From: Mantis religiosa
Taxonomy: Eukaryota > Arthropoda > Insecta > Mantodea > Mantidae
Direction of reading: 5' to 3'
Length of the DNA: 64,000 bases
Assembly (NCBI GenBank): GCA_030765055.1
Contig: JAUKNK010000057.1
Location: forward strand, 1-64,000
A program made the position numbers and the translations under genes. Below the pieces are notes generated by a model. That model was not told the DNA's origin. It saw only the letters and a program-made list of their open reading frames with translations, and did no database searches. Every line of letters begins with the position of its first letter. Position 1 is the first letter of the stretch. This document shows positions 36,701 to 49,290 of this stretch, one piece after another.

Positions 36701-37481
36701 CTAGACAAGTCCTAGATAGTCCTAGACTATCTCCTAGATAGTCATAGACTATCCCCTAGATAGTCCTAGACAAATCCTAGATAGTCCTAAACAAAGTCCT
36801 AGATAGTCCTAGACTACTCCTAGATAGTCCTAGACAAATCCTAGATGGTCCTAGACAAATAATAGACAAGTCCTAGACAAGTCCTAATTAGTCCTAGACA
36901 AATCCTAGATAATCCTAGACAAAACCTAGACAAGTCCTAGATAAACCTAGATAAGCTCATATATAGTCCTAGATGAGCTCCTTAATAAACCTAGATAAGC
37001 TCATATATAGTCCTAGATGAAGTCCTAGATTAACCTAGATGAGCTCCTAGATAAACCTAGATAAGCTCATATATAGTCCTAGATGAGCTCCTAGATAAAC
37101 CTAGATGAGCTCCTAGATAAACCTAGATGAGCTCCTAGATAAACCTAGATAAGCTCCTATATAGTCCTAGATGAGCTCCTAGATAAACCTAGATGAGCTC
37201 CTAGATATTCTTAAATGAGCTCCTAGATAAGCCGAGATAAGCTCCTAGATAAACCTAGATGAGCTCCTAGATAAACCTAGATGAGCTCCTAGATAAACCT
37301 AGATAAGCTCGTATATAGTCCTAGATAAGCTCATAGATAAACCTAGATAAGCTCCTATATAGTCCCAGATGAGCTCCTAGATAAACTTAGATAATCTCGT
37401 ATATAGTCCTAGATGAGCTCCTAGATAAACCTAGATAATCTCGTATATAATCCTAGATAAGCTCCGATATAGTCCTAGATG
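24701..37481. repeat. CTAG satellite block (copy 2), with 8-monomer deletion
   Basis: This has the same series of sub-arrays as 1-12895 of copy 1, shifted by 24586 bp after the deletion point. At 25460/25461 a segment of 176 bp, present at 699-874 in copy 1 and near 50051-50226 in copy 3, is missing; the breakpoint lies within GAGCTCCTAG, which is shared by both sides. The nested 2574-bp and 658-bp duplications are conserved at the expected positions. Confidence 0.95.
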
Positions 37482-37706
37482 AGAATGGTCATCTTCACCG
37501 TTACGATCCGTCGCACGGTTTAGGAGCTACGGCTCTGGCGGGAAAACGGCGTTACCTTCGGGGGCTGATTTCTGGGCCGCGGTCGGGCGGACGGGGACCA
37601 AACTCGGTATTCCGTGGTTATATTACCTCCCCTAACAGGATCGGTGGTCAAAAACTTTATATCTATACCGCAAGCCCGTCACCGCCCCTATTTATGTCCT
37701 CCGCCA
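37482..37706. repeat. Embedded fragment of the CpG-rich domain (copy 2)
   Basis: This is the equivalent of 12896-13120, with the same truncation point and the same 25-bp bridge before the satellite resumes at 37707. Its presence in all three units shows that the junction duplication predates the amplification of the 24.6-kb unit. Confidence 0.93.
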
Positions 37707-39713
37707 ACTCCTAGATAGTCCTAGACTAACTCCTAGATAGTCTAAGACTATCGCCTAGATAGTCCTAGACAAATCCTAGATAGTCCCAGACAAATCTTAG
37801 AAAAGTCCTAGACAAGTCCTAGATAGTCCTAGACTAATTACTGGATAGACCTAGACTATCTCCTAGATAGTCCTAGACTATCTCCTAGATAGTCCCAGAC
37901 TATCTCCTAGATAGTCCTAGACAAATCCTAGACAAGTCCTAGACAAGTCCTAGACAGTCCTACACTATCTCCTAGATAGTCCTAGACCAATTCTAGAAAG
38001 TCCTAGACAAATCCTAGACAAGTCCTAGACAAGTCCTAGACAAGTCCTAGATAGTCCTAGACTATCTCCTAGATAGTCTTAGACAAATCCTAGATAGTCC
38101 TAGACAAATCCTAGACAAGTCCTAGACAAGTCCTAGATAGTCCTAGACTATCTCCTAGATAGTCCTAGACTATCTCCTATATAGTCCTAGACAAATCCTA
38201 GATAGTCCTAAACAAACTCCTTGATAGTCCTAGACTACTCCTAGATAGTCCTAGACTATCTCCTAGATAGTCCTAGACAAATCCAAAATAGTCCTAGACA
38301 AATCCTAGACAAGTCCTAGATAGTCCTAGACTATCTCCTAGAGAGTCCTACACTATCTCCTAAATAGTGCTAGACAAATCCTCGATAGTCCTAAACAAAC
38401 TCCTAGATAGTCCTAGACTATCTCCTAGATAGTCCTAGACAAATCCTGAATAGTCCTAGACAAATCCTAGACAAGTCCTAGATAGTCCTAGACTATCTCC
38501 TAGTTAGTCCTAGACTATCTCCTAGATAGTGCTAGACAAATCCTCGATAGTCCTAGACAAGTCCTAGATAGTCCTAGACTATCTCCTAGATAGTCCTAGA
38601 CTATCCCCTAGAAAGTCCTAGACAAATCCTAGATAGTCCTAAACAAACTCCTAGATAGTCCTAGACTATCTCCTAGATAGTCCTAGACAAATCCTGAATA
38701 GTCCTAGACAAATCCTAGACAAGTCCTAGGTAGTCCTAGACTATCTCCTAGATAGTCCTAGACTATCTCCTAGATAGTGCTAGACAAATCCTCGATAGTC
38801 CTAGACAAGTCCTAGATAGTCCTAGACTATCTCCTAGATAGTCATAGACTATCCCCTAGATAGTCCTAGACAAATCCTAGATAGTCCTAAACAAAGTCCT
38901 AGATAGTCCTAGACTACTCCTAGATAGTCCTAGACAAATCCTAGATGGTCCTAGACAAATAATAGACAAGTCCTAGACAAGTCCTAATTAGTCCTAGACA
39001 AATCCTAGATAATCCTAGACAAATCCTAGACAAGTCCTAGATAAACCTAGATAAGCTCATATATAGTCCTAGATGAGCTCCTTAATAAACCTAGATAAGC
39101 TCATATATAGTCCTAGATGAGCTCCTAGATAAACCTAGATGAGCTCCTGGATAAACCTATATTAGCTCTTATATAGTCCTAGATGAGCTCCTAGATAAAC
39201 CTAGATGAGCTCCTGGATAAACCTATATTAGCTCTTATATAGTCCTAGATGAGCTCCTAGATTAACCTAGATGAGCTCCTAGATAAACCTAGATAAGCTC
39301 ATATATAGTCCTAGATGAGCTCCTAGATAAACCTAGATGAGCTCCTAGATAAACCTAGATGAGCTCCTAGATAAACCTAGATAAGCTCCTATATAGTCCT
39401 AGATGAGCTCCTAGATAAACCTAGATGAGCTCCTAGATAGTCTTAAATGAGCTCCTAGATAAGCCGAGATAAGCTCCTAGATAAACCTAGATGAGCTCCT
39501 AGATAAACCTAGATGAGCTCCTAGATAAACCTAGATAAGCTCGTATATAGTCCTAGATAAGCTCATAGATAAACCTAGATAAGCTCCTATATAGTCCCAG
39601 ATGAGCTCCTAGATAAACTTAGATAATCTCGTATATAGTCCTAGATGAGCTCCTAGATAAACCTAGATAATCTCGTATATAATCCTAGATAAGCTCCGAT
39701 ATAGTCCTAGATG
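37707..39713. repeat. CTAG satellite, 11-bp then TATATAG type (copy 2)
   Basis: This is the equivalent of 13121-15127. It carries the dyad-rich 11-bp sub-array and the doubled 66-bp block (about 39144-39275). One substitution relative to copy 1 is ATCATAGACAAG at about 13870 against ATCCTAGACAAG here. Confidence 0.93.
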
Positions 39714-42700
39714 AGAATGGTCATCTTCACCGTTACGATCCGTCGCACGGTTTAGGAGCTACGGCTCTGGCGGGAAAACGGCGTTATCTTCGGGGGCTTA
39801 TTTCTGGGCCGCGGTCGGGCGGACGGGGACCAAACTCGGTATTCCGTGGTTATATTACCTCCCCTAACAGGATCGGTGGTCAAAAACCTTATATCTATAC
39901 CGCAAGCCCGTCATCCGAAGTACCGGACCTTTCCGCGGGTCGCGGTATCGAACCTAGTACCGCCGTAAGCTAATACGGCACTGGGGGTGATAGTACTCGA
40001 CTAGAGGAAGAGTTTGACACCTCTCGCAAGTCTCTGCGGTCCTCGGTTCAAAAGTTAGGTAAAGTGTCTCAGACGGCGACACAAAGCCTAGGTATACTAT
40101 ACACGGGCGCTTAGAGGCGAAGTGGCTAAGTTCCCGAGACCGCTCTCGCGGCCGAACCGCTCGGACGACGACCACCAAAATCAGAAATCTTGTCAATCTC
40201 GACGAGCCCTACAAAAAAGATTATGTACACTTTTGCGATAGGACGCACCGTTTAAAAATTTATTTTACTCGAGCGGTTTTTCTGCGGGTTTGCCGAAGAG
40301 CGGGAAACGCCAAATTTCGCCGGGGGGCGTACTTCTGGATGCACTAAGACCTGCAACTGTCAAAAAGTCGACCGCGTAAACCCCAAATACCGTAAGCGGA
40401 CACCTCCCGTTTGGGCTAGTTGCGCGTATCTCGCGTACGAGCCAAACTCAGATTCCGGTACTAGAGTTAGGCGAGAACCTTCCTGCCGAGTTACAAGTCT
40501 TTGCTGATATTAGTGATAGAGATATTAATTATCAAAGGTCGTAACGGTTATCGAACCGGGGACTCTAAACGCGGGGGCCGAATTGGACGAGACTCAGTAC
40601 GCACGCTGTACTAGAAGCATGCTATTGGGATATGAAGTCAGATCTCTTATATCGGCAGCCATTTACTAGTTATAACAATCGTCTGGATAAAGTTCGGCAG
40701 CTTCCAGCGGTCACAAATGAGTTAGTTTGTTCTTCAAACTCGAAAGGCGAACCTTCACTGAGAATTACTAGAACATGTCGTGTTCAAACTGTCGAGAAAG
40801 CGACGAGAAAGTACACAAAAAATAGTGATTTGCGTAGGGGTCGAACCAAGGGTCGGAGAGCAATGCCGCTTACTGCATCTTCTCGGGCTTTTTACGAGAA
40901 AGAGTTTGACACCTCGATCACGTTAATCGGACCAGCGGTTCGGGAGTTCTCGAATTTTGAAGGTTGCACGTTTTATTTTACGTATGAATATATTACGCAG
41001 TTGTACCCACCTGCCTAGGTCGGGGACCATTTTTGCGTAGGATAATTCTGTTAATATCTCCCAAAGTTCTCGTCCGATCTGCACCAAACTTTGCACAGTG
41101 ACTTATTTAATTAGTGGCTCGAAGCTATTAAGGTCTAAAAGTCTAAAAGCGGGTCAAAAGGGCCTAAACAGTTTTTTGCGTCTACAGGCCGAACCAAAGG
41201 TCCGCTCTCAAATCTGAAAAAAACATGTTAAAGCACCAATTAAGGGCTTTCATTTGATACCTGGTTCGAATATCTGCGACTAAGGACGGCGGAGCTAGGA
41301 CCGACAACGTGAATGTCCCCGGCCACGTCACTACTCACGCTACATGACGCGAGAGAAAAGAAATTCATGCAAACTTCCGAGGCTTAGATCTCGCAAACTA
41401 CTGGTGCAATCTGCACCAAACTCGGTATGCACACTAATTTCAACACCTATTTTAATATGCACTAGTCAAAATTTGCACACGACGTCCAGAAATGGACGCA
41501 ATCCTATGCCACCGTACTTGGGCGTCTAGACGCCGAACTAATGGACGTACGTCAAAAACGAAAACATGTATGGCAAGCAGAGAAAGAGCACTTTCATTTG
41601 GTACCAAGTTTGACTTTCTAGGACAAAGATGCCCGGAGTAATTAGCCGAAAATCAGTAGCCGCTAAAATATACGAGCGAGCTGGGCTGTCTGGTGACGTC
41701 ACTACTCACGCTACATGACGCGAGAGAAAAGAAATTCATGCAAACTTCCGAGGCTTAGATCTCGCAAACTACTGGTGCAATCTGCACCAAACTCGGTATG
41801 CACACTAATTTCAACACCTATTTTAATATGCACTAGTCAAAATTTGCACACGACGTCCAGAAATGGACGCAATCCTATGCCACTGTACTTTGGCGTCTAG
41901 ACGCCGAACTAATGGACGCAGGACAAAACTAAAAGCATGTATGGCAAGCTGGTAAAGAGCACTTTCATTTGGGACCAAGTTTGACTTTCTAGGTCAAAGA
42001 TGTCCGGAGTAATTAGCCGAAAATCAGGAGCCGCTAAAATATACGTGCGAGCTGGGCCGCCCGCCACCCCCCTCCCACCACCCCGGCGAGCTCCTTCGAG
42101 CACGGAGGAGAAACTTTTCCCCTCGCCCCCCGCCCGGCAACAATTCTTGCCGACAAAAAATATTTATAATTACCCGTATATTCGAAACTAAACAACGATT
42201 GCGCCCAAACCGCTAAGAGTTAAGGAACCAAACTTTGATAGATTCCTATTCTCACGCCAAAGTTTTTTTTGACGCTAGCCGCGTCTCGCTCGGTGCAGCC
42301 GTTCGGCCGATCGTGACTATTTTCGATTACCGAAAGTACAGTGCCCTGCGCGCACCGTTTGGAGTTAAGAAACCAAACTCGGTGCACGAACCCTACTCGA
42401 AAGGGGCTTTCTTTTGCACCAAGCCGGATCTCGATATCTGGCCTCTTTCCGGTTTTGCACTTAAATCTTTGGGGCTCCGTAACGCTCGAACCGAGGACCC
42501 TACGACCTCCAAACTCGCTGGGCGGCTACGCAACTACATCCTCTACACAAAAGCTTATGTGACCCGAGGCCTCGCGACCCATACTTACGTAGCTATTCCA
42601 TATTACCCGACCACGCCCTAACTAACCCCCTCTCGCTTACGGTTTAGCCAATCGCACCTCATATCCCAAAAGTAGGCGTCATTCTAAGACTTGCTGCCGA

Positions 42701-43716
42701 GTTTCGCTCCTCCCCGGCCGGCCGTTCCGGAGAAAATAAAGAAAATATTTTGCTAAAATACGTTTTCCCGAACTCCCTCGCGGCCAAACTAATAGCACCA
42801 AAGTCACGAAAATCGGCGGACGGCCTCATACTAAGTTCTTCTAGACGATATTAAAGTCTCGTCGCAGTTACTGTTGTACAAGTACACGAAAACTGCTTGG
42901 ATATGTTTTATGCGAACCAAGGACTCCCGCCGTCAAACCAGTGACGGCAGCAACTCGAAAATCGATAGACGGGCTCATACTAACCTCTTCTAGACGATAT
43001 TTAAGTCTTGTCGCAGTTCCACTTATTAATGTTCACAAAAACGACTTGAATATGTTTCTCACCGGCGTCTTTTTGACATGGGCCCACGGGCACACTAAGA
43101 GCCTTACGCCAATGTCTAAAAGACAGAAACGAAGCCAAGACTCTCTTATACAAGCCTATATTAATTTGGATTCCATCCGTTAATTTACGTCTAAGAACGA
43201 AGCTTCCGAAAATGACATTTTTTGCCTCACGGCAAAATGCCGCTAACGAAAAAAGCCGTAAACAACGCATCGAACTACGGCCTCTGGCGCTCAAACCAAA
43301 CGCACCACTTGCTCCAAAACCTACTCAAATCTTCTTCACAATGTCTTCTTGTGGGAAAAATTATAAAACTTCCCAAAGGGGCCTTAGATTTTCGGCATTT
43401 AGCAATAGTTTTCACAACTGAAACTTGACATTTTTATGTCCTTTCTAACACCGTTTTTGCTTATTACTCACGAACCATTACAGATAGAGACATGATTCTT
43501 TCACCGATGGATTTGTCCTCACGAGATCTACATTTGGTTATAACACCGTCACTCCGTAATTCATACCGCCGCCGCTAGGGGCGCTGAACGTTATGCGCGA
43601 CGGTTTTCTCATCCTAGTGGCTACACCAATAACAGCTTTTGCACCAAAATCAATAGGATGTCTCATCGTAACGCCTTCTTATAGAATATGTTACAAAAGT
43701 TCACAAAGAAGCCCTA
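39714..43716. other. CpG-rich domain made of decayed tandem repeats (copy 2)
   Basis: This is the equivalent of 15128-19130, with one substitution found (G17686 to A42272), which changes glycine to aspartate in a 128-codon open frame of unknown meaning. The 149-bp degenerate pair lies at about 42804-43058. No recognised gene. Confidence 0.7.
41325..42057. repeat. Tandem pair of 371-bp repeats (copy 2)
   Basis: This is the same pair as 16739-17471, with the halves at 41325-41686 and 41696-42057. The differences between the two halves are the same in both units, so the pair duplicated before the macro-repeat did. Confidence 0.92.
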
Positions 43717-44021
43717 GTTCTTTGTCAACAAGCTGCTCTATTGTTATGTGACATAAAGATAGCACACATTATTACACAGAAGCAGTGGCTGTATAGTTAT
43801 TTCTTTGAGCAGCACATCATGCATTGTTTTATTATTTTACTACATGAGGTCATACTGAGAAACCTGGTAAAACAAGTTAATTGTACAGGGCTGCACAATA
43901 TAAAAAGAACATCAAACCAGAAGAAAATGAAGAGGAAGAGTTCATGGTCAAACCGCAGGAAGAGGGCGTAGATATATGGCAGGCTTGACATCATGGCTGG
44001 AGAGTTGCCAATTGTGAAAGC

Positions 44022-44246
44022 ATGTTTTTGCTGAAAATCCTGACACTATGTATGCAAACTAACCATATAATACATAAGGAACCTGTTTTTGTTTTTCTCC
44101 TTTTTCTCCTGATATTTGTACATGCCTTGTGTACGGTTGAGGAAATCATGAAAAACCTCAAAATGTCCACTGGAAAATCTATAAGAGACTTTGATTGGAA
44201 TGTGACTGTTACAGCTAAGTGGTACAAAAGCAAAATATCTACATAA
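44022..44246 (+). pseudogene. Possible piggyBac-like transposase relic (copy 2)
   Basis: This is identical to 19436-19660 as far as I can see: a 74-codon frame ending in TAKWYKSKIST with a PGBD-like segment and no catalytic residues. The identity reflects recent duplication of the whole unit and says nothing about selection. Confidence 0.35.
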
Positions 44247-44516
44247 GTACCAAAACCAAGACCCAAACTCAAACCCTTGCTTATAACTTAAATGTTAAGC
44301 ATAAATGTATTTTATACAGAAAAACACAGGAATTTCATTAAATTGCTTTACAAAATAAATTATTCCTATATCATATATACTTTTTATATTTAAGTAAGCA
44401 CTATATAATGACAAATAGTGCATTTTGACTTTGTATCATCTTCTGAAATGTTTTTCTATAAAACTAAGAATGCCTTTGTTGAAGTTAGTGATGACTTAAA
44501 ACAAGATTGGAAAGGT

Positions 44517-44797
44517 AGTCAGACTGAAAAATTCAATGCCATAGCTTGGATTTGAACCATGTATCTTCTGGTCTCCGTCCAGCCGCTCTAAATCATTGAC
44601 CTACTATGGCCAACGTGCCGACATGACATTAAATTCTCCAAATGACTCGTATGTATGAGAGTCCTTAGTGGTCTACCAGGAAACATACTAGTCAGTTGGA
44701 GAATTTAATGTCATGCTGGCACTTTGGCCATAGTAGCTCAATTGTTTAGATCCGTGGTTCAAATCCCGGCTATGGCATTGAATATTTCAGTCTGACT
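44517..44797. mobile_element. Palindromic head-to-head SINE-like pair (copy 2)
   Basis: This is the equivalent of 19929-20209 at an offset of 24588 bp, with the same arms, loop, TA flanks and B boxes in opposite orientation. No difference from copy 1 was found. Confidence 0.75.
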
Positions 44798-45118
44798 AAG
44801 AACAATTAATTTCCAATAATAAGATTGTATTCAAATGTACATTCACTTTTATTTTTACTTGTGACATCATTTCTCATTGCCTCAAGCATATTTTAACATT
44901 TACAATAAATTAATTTTAAATTCACTTATAATTCATTATTTAAACTGCTATTTTATGTTTTATCATCTCAATTATTATACACTGCCAGTATCCTTACACA
45001 TTACAGTATTGCTAATTTATAACAAGAAAATGTGTTGGCAACATCTCTATATTTTGGCATTTTCAACACTCCGCAGTTGGCAACAGTTAGTTTCCGTCAG
45101 TCTATACCAAAAGTCTAC

Positions 45119-45138
45119 GCCGTCTTTCTGAAGACGGC
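45119..45138. other. Perfect 8-bp hairpin, TCTG loop (copy 2)
   Basis: Arms GCCGTCTT and AAGACGGC, as at 20531-20550. Confidence 0.6.
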
Positions 45139-47419
45139 AAAGCAATTAGAGTAAAGCAATTACATTTAGCAATATATTGAGAATTTACGAGTATCACATT
45201 TAACATGAGCTAGCTACGTCACAGCCTTACTGTTGCTAACAGAACCCTAACCACTTTCATATAACCATGGATGAAGTTGCCTCAACTCTCTCCCATATAA
45301 ACCAGACAAATATTACTGGTAGTGAACCGCCGTCCTTCACTGCTCTTTGAATGCGAGTACACGCGAGAATAACCTAATAGACCTACTTGTACCTCTTAAG
45401 GCATTCTCTATATAACATATGTACTTATAAACCATACGAGATTTTGTATCACTTTGTGATTATACAGAGCAACACATAGAAAGTTAATTTTATATCAAAT
45501 TAGGTTAAAAGAACTGATGTATCATACCTGTTACTCTTCCTTATTTCCTGTACATACACAAAAACAACTCGTGGATCTGTACAATTCAAAAGAACGTCTG
45601 CTCTGATTGCTTCTTACCACCGCTTGCTGTTCGGTTCTTTCGAATTCCTGTACTACCAAATTCACATCTGACATTGAGTTTAATTAGTTATTAGTAAGTT
45701 AACTTTACTTAAAACGTAACAATAAATACTGAATATAAAATAATTACAATATCTCAAAAGCAATAAACAATGGAGGCTTGACCATTGCAGTTAATGTTGT
45801 GTAAACTTTGTATTTTCACTGCCAACATGATCCAACTTCGTATACATTCATGAGTGGAGTCACGCGTCATATTTTAGTACAGTAAGGAATTGAATTAAAC
45901 AGTGAAAAAAAGCTTGCAATTAGAAATTCGTAGCACAAGCAATAATGCAGGTAACAGTCTTTATTTATAGACCATTTTGAAAGTCCACACCTTCATCTAG
46001 CATCTGCAAATTTTTAATTTAAATGAAAACCACATTTGGTTAGGCGGCTTTCTATTTCTGATTTTGTATTATTGTGCCTTTATTTTGCATTTTAATATAT
46101 TTTATAACATTTCTAAAATTATTTTTGTGTTATAATTTATAATATTACTAATTTTAATATGTTCATGCGGTCCTTTGTATAATAATAGTAGTAACTTGTC
46201 ATTTGCGTTCTTATTAATACTGCAACCAATTAGCACTTGTTCTTTGTTAGCTACATATGTATCTTTCCACTACTATAATATGGATCATACCGTTTTATTT
46301 TCATTTTGTACACTAGTGAGGGAGTTAAAGTTCTTCGTAGTGTAATATGGAAGATGCCTTACAGATCTTTACTAGCAGAAACATTCATTTAAAGCAACCT
46401 AATGTTACTGATACCTTGTCACTTGTTGCAGACTCACAAAGTGATACAGAAACTTTGTGTAGGTTACACGTATGATGTGTAGGGGTGTTCTGTGTGGCAT
46501 AAATTGTGAAATTAACTATTTTACTGTTGATGCCGCACAAACTTCCGTATCCTACGACTGTGGTTTGTGTCTCAGAGGTTAAGGGCGACAGTAAACTTTA
46601 ATATTTGTTTGTAATGAACCCTGAAGAGCAAAATTATCGCATGTAGAGGCTAAAATTGTGGTAGCGTTTATACGATAATGATCCGTGTGTTTCATGGTTG
46701 TACTCACGAACGTTTGACGAGTTGTGTTATAGAACACATAATGAACAAACAACTGAGGATCATAAGCCGCAGAGCGTAGCCGAGCGATGACAAAACGTAG
46801 CCAAAATATCAGTGTAGCTAAAACTTAATAATCCTTAACTACTTTTATTAAAGCAAAATGTATCTACTCTAAAATCACTAATGTAACTGTTTACGAAGCG
46901 TTAGCCATACAGAACTGGAGCGTAATGTATCTTTAGAAGTCTGGGCACTGACAAAACAGAGACTTTAGATACCTTCTTAATGACCTGAACGTATATTATT
47001 GTACACTTAACTTACATTTTAGGACTCTTCATCAAACCTAGCAATAATGATGATAAAAGCAAATAAACAGCTCCAAAGTTATCATTTCATCCTTTGGCAG
47101 GTAACTTACACACCAACGCATAAGTCCACATGTTCTCATGTTGTGTTTTAACTCCTTCGTTATACTAACAGCCAATACTAGCAGATAAATGTCACTTTCT
47201 GAATGCTGAGTTTTCTGTGTCTTTAGCAAGTATGACTTCTCTCTCCCTACAGCAGCCAAGTCTCCTTTGTGCCAGTCGTAAGGGAACTCAAACTGTTATA
47301 ATAATGTACTTGTTACAGAGTTACAACAATGATATTAGCATATTACACTATACTGAAAATATAAACTTATTGTTTTTTCCCTAAAGTAATGAATCTGAAT
47401 CTGCATAATGATGTGTATC

Positions 47420-47588
47420 TCAGATACGAGAGACCCTAGTGGTTCACCGGGAACATATATGAGCTGATTGGAAAATTTAATGTCAGGACGGCAAGTTCGC
47501 CATGGTAGCCCAATGGGTAAGAGCGACTGCTGGGAAATCAGGAGATCCATGGTTCAAATCCCTGACATGACATTGAATTTTTTAGTTT
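47420..47588 (+). mobile_element. tRNA-derived SINE-like element (copy 2)
   Basis: This is the equivalent of 22830-22998 with A box TAGCCCAATGGG (47506-47517) and B box GGTTCAAATCC (47551-47561). The 71-codon minus-strand open frame that overlaps it (47335-47550) is a by-product of the SINE sequence. Confidence 0.75.
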
Positions 47589-48005
47589 AAAATTAAATTT
47601 TATAACTTTGCTTCAAAATGCAGAAAAAATCTAGTCTTCACTAACGCCTTATGTCTGACTGAACCAAACTTCATTTATAAGCAAACACAAACCCTCAAAT
47701 TTCTAAATTGATCTTCGCTGCTCTTGTGTATGGAGTTTGCTGTAGACTGCTGACACTTTCTTGTGGAAAGAACAATCCCAAATGTACACTATTCATTGAA
47801 ACCAGACCATTAAGGCAATTTTTACTCTCATATGTGTCTTTAGTGGTGCAAAATTAGTTTGCTTATTTTGTTTCTGTAATTTTGGTAAGTGTAATTGATA
47901 ATGAAGCAATGCAATAAGCTGTTGTATAGATAAGGGCATGCTGCCTTTCATTTGTCTTGGGAGAACAGGTATTCTACATTTGAAGGTCTACTTGCTCAAT
48001 ATTTC

Positions 48006-49290
48006 AAAAGTCACTAAAAAGTCACTAGAAAACACGCTAAAAGTCACTAAAAAGTCAATAGAAAACACGCTAGAAGTTACTAAAGGTCACTAGAAAACAC
48101 GCTTAAAGTTACTAAAAGTCACCAGAAAACACGCTAAAAGTCACTAAAAAGTCACTAGAAAACACGCTAAAAGTTACCAAAAAGTCACTAGAAAACACGC
48201 TAAAAATTACTAAAAGTCACTAGAAAACACGCTAAAAGTCACTAAAAAGTCACTAGAAAACACCCTAAAAGTTGCTAAAAAGTCACTAGAAAACCCGCTA
48301 AAAGTCACTAAATAGTCACCAGAAAACACGCGAGAAGTTACTAAAAGTCACCAGAAAACACGCTAAAAGTTACTAAAAAGTTACTAGAAAACACGCTAAA
48401 TGTCACTAAAAAGTCACTAGAAAACACGCTTAAAGTTACTAAAAGTCACTAGAAAACACGCTAAAAGTTACTAAAAGTCACGGGAAAACACGCTAAAAGT
48501 CACTAAAAAGTCACTAGAAAACACGCTAAAAGTCACTAAAAAGTCACCAGAAAACACGCTAAAAGTCACTAAAAAGTCACTAGAAAACAAGCTATAAGTG
48601 ACCAAAAAGTCACTAGAAAACACGCTAAAAGTCACTAAAAAGTCAATAGAAAACACGCTAAAAGTCACTAAAAAGTCACCAGAAAACACACTAAAAATTA
48701 TTAAAAAGTCACCAGAAAACACGCTAAAAGTCACTAAAAAGTCACTAGAAAACACGCTAAAAGTCTCTAAAAAGTCACTAGAAAACACGGTAAAGGTCAC
48801 TAAAAGTCACTAGAAAACACGCTAAAAGTCACTAAAAAGTCACCAGAAAACACGCTAAAAGTTACTAAAAAGTCACCAGAAAACACGCTAAAAGTCACTA
48901 AAAAGTCACTAGAAAACAAGCTAAAAGTTACTAAAAAGTCACTAGAAAACACGCTAAAAGTTACTAAAAGTCACTAGAACACACGCTAAAAGTCACTCAA
49001 AAGTCACAAGAAAACACGCTGAAAGTTACCAGAAAACACGCTTAAAGTTACTAAAAAGTCACTAGAAAACCCGCTAAAAGTCACAAAAAAGTCACTAGAA
49101 AACACGCTAAAGTTACTAAAAGTCTCTAGAAAACCCGCTAAAAGTCACTCAAAAGTCACTAGAAAACAAGCTAAAGGTTACTAAAAGTCACCAGTAAACA
49201 CTCTAAAGGTTACTAAAAAGTCACTAGAAAACACGCTAAAAGTCACCAAAAAACAGTAGAAAACATGCTAAAAGTTACTAAAAGTCACTA
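48006..49290. repeat. 33-bp minisatellite, 11-bp modular (copy 2)
   Basis: This is the equivalent of 23416-24700 and has the same length (1285 bp). I saw no length change between the two, which is notable for a minisatellite and again points to very recent duplication of the unit. Confidence 0.95.

Larger units (their letters stand above)
43717..48005. other. AT-rich domain (copy 2)
   Basis: This is the equivalent of 19131-23415, with four substitutions and two 2-bp insertions found (TA near 44377, GT near 47217). It holds the transposase relic, palindromic SINE pair, hairpin and third SINE listed separately; the remainder shows nothing recognisable. The GT insertion opens a 73-codon minus-strand frame at 47038-47259 that copy 1 does not have, so that frame is very unlikely to be coding. 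Confidence 0.65.
24701..49290. repeat. Macro-repeat unit, copy 2 (complete, 24,590 bp)
   Basis: This is the only complete unit. It begins where the minisatellite ends (AAGTCACTA) and the satellite starts (GACGAGCTCC), and the same junction recurs at 49290/49291. Differences from copy 1 that I found outside the satellite are: G17686 to A42272, A20647 to G45235, C21662 to G46250, A21685 to C46273, A21896 to G46484, a TA insertion near 44377 and a GT insertion near 47217. It also lacks eight satellite monomers that copies 1 and 3 have. The near identity implies recent duplication or ongoing homogenisation. Confidence 0.95.

Noticed and set aside
47038..47259. 73-codon minus-strand open frame present only in copy 2
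   Set aside because: Copy 1 lacks two bases (GT) at the equivalent site near 22629 and has no such frame, so it is not maintained.
47335..47550. 71-codon minus-strand open frame (also 22745-22960)
   Set aside because: It is the reverse strand of the tRNA-derived SINE and its left flank.
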